The position numbers and the translations under genes were made by a program. The notes beneath the pieces are model-generated. The model did no database searches and was not told where the DNA came from. It saw nothing but the letters and a program-made list of their open reading frames with translations. From positions 62,001 to 126,000 of IMG/VR virus record IMGVR_UViG_3300013132_000023: a stretch of DNA of 64,000 bases; one strand, 5' to 3'. Within the stretch, counting starts at the first letter, position 1, and the number at the start of each line of letters is the position of its first letter. Below are positions 62,850 through 64,000 of this stretch, piece by piece. This DNA comes from a virus.

Positions 62850-62877
62850 ATTATACACCACTTTCGGTGTTCTGCAA
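62850..62877 (-). promoter_or_regulatory. Promoter of the ncRNA/tRNA array
   Basis: TATAAT (62850-62855) on the minus strand, 16 nt from TTGCAG (62872-62877). The -10 box is perfect and preceded by TG; the -35 is weak (3/6). It lies just after the rIIB-like stop codon. Confidence 0.55.
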
Positions 62878-62894
62878 CCAAAAATCTGGAAAAA

Positions 62895-63917
62895 CTACGA
62901 TTTCTTCGGTCGCTTGCAGTTTTTAGCGTGCTTCTTGCCACCCTTAGCCCCGCAGTACGTGCAGGCCGCACGCTTCGGAGTCTTAACAGCAACCTTCGGA
63001 GCATCAGCCACGTCGTCGTATTCATCCAGGGGACAGTCGCCGAAATCCAGGCCCATGTCTTCATCCAACTCAGGCACGTCGTCCTGGTACTCTTCGGGCT
63101 GGACGTTCACGGCAACGTACAGAGGTTCCTCCATGATTCGTTCGCAAATATCCACGACCTCGTAACGACACACGCGAAGCTTCTCGCAAGAATGGTCGCG
63201 AGGAACCGATACCGCATCACGAGGATTAACCTTAACAAGAACAAGCTTGCCATCGGAGCTAGCAAAGTCACTGGCGTACTTGTGCGTGCCAACGTGGAAA
63301 CCAGTTGAACAAGCTGCGTTCGTGTCGGGATCGACTTGTTCACGCGGCATTTCGTTCACAGAACCAATGCTGTTATCGAACGTTTGAGTATGACGATCCT
63401 TGAAGTCGCTCGTCAAGCCCTTGTACGCCATAAAACACCCATCGTGCGTGATAGGGAAGTTGCCGTGCTTGAGGAAGTCGTACAATTCGTTTCGCGAACG
63501 CTCATTCGGGTTCTCCATCAAGTTAGCAAGGAAACGAGCCAGCGGCTTATAAGGAAGCTGTTGTCGCACGAAACTGCTAATCGTGTCAGCAATCACGCTA
63601 TGCACTTGTTCGCCATTGTAGAACACTTCGCCATATTGGTTAACCGTCACGCCCTCAATTCGCTTTTCAAGCGAAGCCGGAATGTCGAGCAATGGATCAA
63701 GACGATCAGATTCATTATTAGTGAGACACGCTACAATTGCATTGTAGTTAGGATGCGTCTTGCCAATAGAATGCGTTCTGCCATTCCAGGCGATTGTGAT
63801 GTTTCCATCGTTCGTCATGATGAACTTAGGAGTCGGCTTTTCAGGCAGACCTACATCAATAAGAACTTCTTCTTGATTGATGCCAGTCAGTCGTTTGATA
63901 ATGTCGAAGATACTCAT
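62895..63917 (-). CDS. rIIB: rIIB-like protein
   Basis: A 340-residue protein similar to the T4 rIIB family. GNITIAWNGRTHSIGKTHPN is the N-terminal repeat, EVFYNGEQVHSVIADTISSF the centre, and LYDFLKHGNFPITHDGCFMA and ACSTGFHVGTHKYASDFASS the strongly typical core. A C-terminal acidic linker and a CTYCGAKGGKKHAKNC zinc-knuckle tail are added here. rII proteins counter some phage-exclusion systems. It overlaps the preceding gene's stop by 4 nt. Confidence 0.85.
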   Translation of the reverse strand: MSIFDIIKRLTGINQEEVLIDVGLPEKPTPKFIMTNDGNITIAWNGRTHSIGKTHPNYNAIVACLTNNESDRLDPLLDIPASLEKRIEGVTVNQYGEVFYNGEQVHSVIADTISSFVRQQLPYKPLARFLANLMENPNERSRNELYDFLKHGNFPITHDGCFMAYKGLTSDFKDRHTQTFDNSIGSVNEMPREQVDPDTNAACSTGFHVGTHKYASDFASSDGKLVLVKVNPRDAVSVPRDHSCEKLRVCRYEVVDICERIMEEPLYVAVNVQPEEYQDDVPELDEDMGLDFGDCPLDEYDDVADAPKVAVKTPKRAACTYCGAKGGKKHAKNCKRPKKS

Positions 63918-64000
63918 TGTTGGCCTTTCAGTTTGATGTATTCAACAACGTCTTCCTTGTGGACGTGTTGCAGATTGACGTGAGACAGGAGTGGATAGGT
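63914..64000 (-). CDS. C-terminal end of the gene upstream of rIIB (perhaps rIIA-like)
   Basis: An open frame enters from the right edge and ends with KEDVVEYIKLKGQQ, its stop overlapping the rIIB-like start (ATGA). Only 28 residues are visible, too few to identify. rIIA is the usual neighbour, so that is the first guess. Confidence 0.55.
   Translation of the reverse strand, partial: TYPLLSHVNLQHVHKEDVVEYIKLKGQQ

Noticed and set aside
1-64000. CRISPR array, insertion sequence or integrase/attachment site
   Set aside because: No regularly spaced repeats, transposase, integrase or tRNA-linked direct repeat was seen.

Overview
The window is part of a large tailed double-stranded DNA bacteriophage genome (Caudoviricetes type), not a bacterial chromosome. 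The reasons are dense gene packing with ATGA and TAATG overlaps, two long gene blocks that converge at about 35,085, a mix of virus-type genes (DNA polymerase III alpha C-terminus, two small sigma factors, class II ribonucleotide reductase, ThyX, PhoH, T4-like dNMP kinase, RNA ligase 1, rIIB-like protein, tail-fibre-like modules) and a long tRNA array. The base composition leans to AT. The host cannot be named. A lipobox protein and a small beta-barrel-like protein ending in Phe point to a host with an outer membrane.

Region 1 (1-27,900, + strand): replication and a sugar cassette. It opens with the end of a family C DNA polymerase and a sigma factor. It continues through about ten glycosyltransferases of several folds, a GMP reductase-like enzyme, an RMF-like microprotein, three methyltransferases and a GDP-L-fucose pathway (GDP-mannose 4,6-dehydratase plus GDP-fucose synthase). 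Next come DNA-binding and Rad52-like genes, a MazG-like pyrophosphatase, a FAD amine oxidase, the B12-dependent ribonucleotide reductase, a beta-helix protein and ThyX. A strong hairpin terminator ends this block.

Region 2 (27,940-35,087, + strand): virion-surface genes. Two paralogous small proteins are followed by a glycine-rich protein and four tandem paralogues. These share an N-terminal module of about 75 residues and then diverge; several carry copies of a beta-rich module of about 60 residues. A small membrane plus coiled-coil protein closes the block.

Region 3 (35,084-53,906, - strand): nucleic-acid metabolism and protein maturation. It holds PhoH, peptide deformylase, methionine aminopeptidase, family-4 uracil-DNA glycosylase, a YhaM-like protein without its HD dyad, a second sigma factor, an SbcC/gp46-like ATPase, a PD-(D/E)XK-like nuclease, a DEDDh exonuclease, dNMP kinase, two RNA ligases, a CCA-adding enzyme, a P-loop kinase, SSB and many small genes.

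Region 4 (53,990-62,860, - strand): 24 tRNA genes covering 18 amino acids (no Met or Cys seen), interleaved with small genes that include a macrodomain protein and a pyrimidine-dimer glycosylase. At the far end are three structured non-coding RNA candidates. Several tRNAs are odd: Lys, Asn and Ile tRNAs have long variable arms, Leu tRNAs have short ones, Phe and Gly lack the usual D-loop GG and T-loop TTC, and one Gln has a mismatched acceptor stem. Region 5 (62,895-64,000) holds the rIIB-like gene and the end of the gene before it.

Two regulatory themes recur. Host-type TTGACA/TATAAT promoters sit so that the -10 box lies only 6-9 nt before the start codon, implying leaderless mRNAs. Five tRNAs are followed within 5-27 nt by a start codon, so cutting out the tRNA would itself free a short-leader mRNA. 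The sugar cassette, the tRNA repair kit (CCA enzyme, ligases, kinase) and the non-coding RNAs are the parts most worth follow-up.
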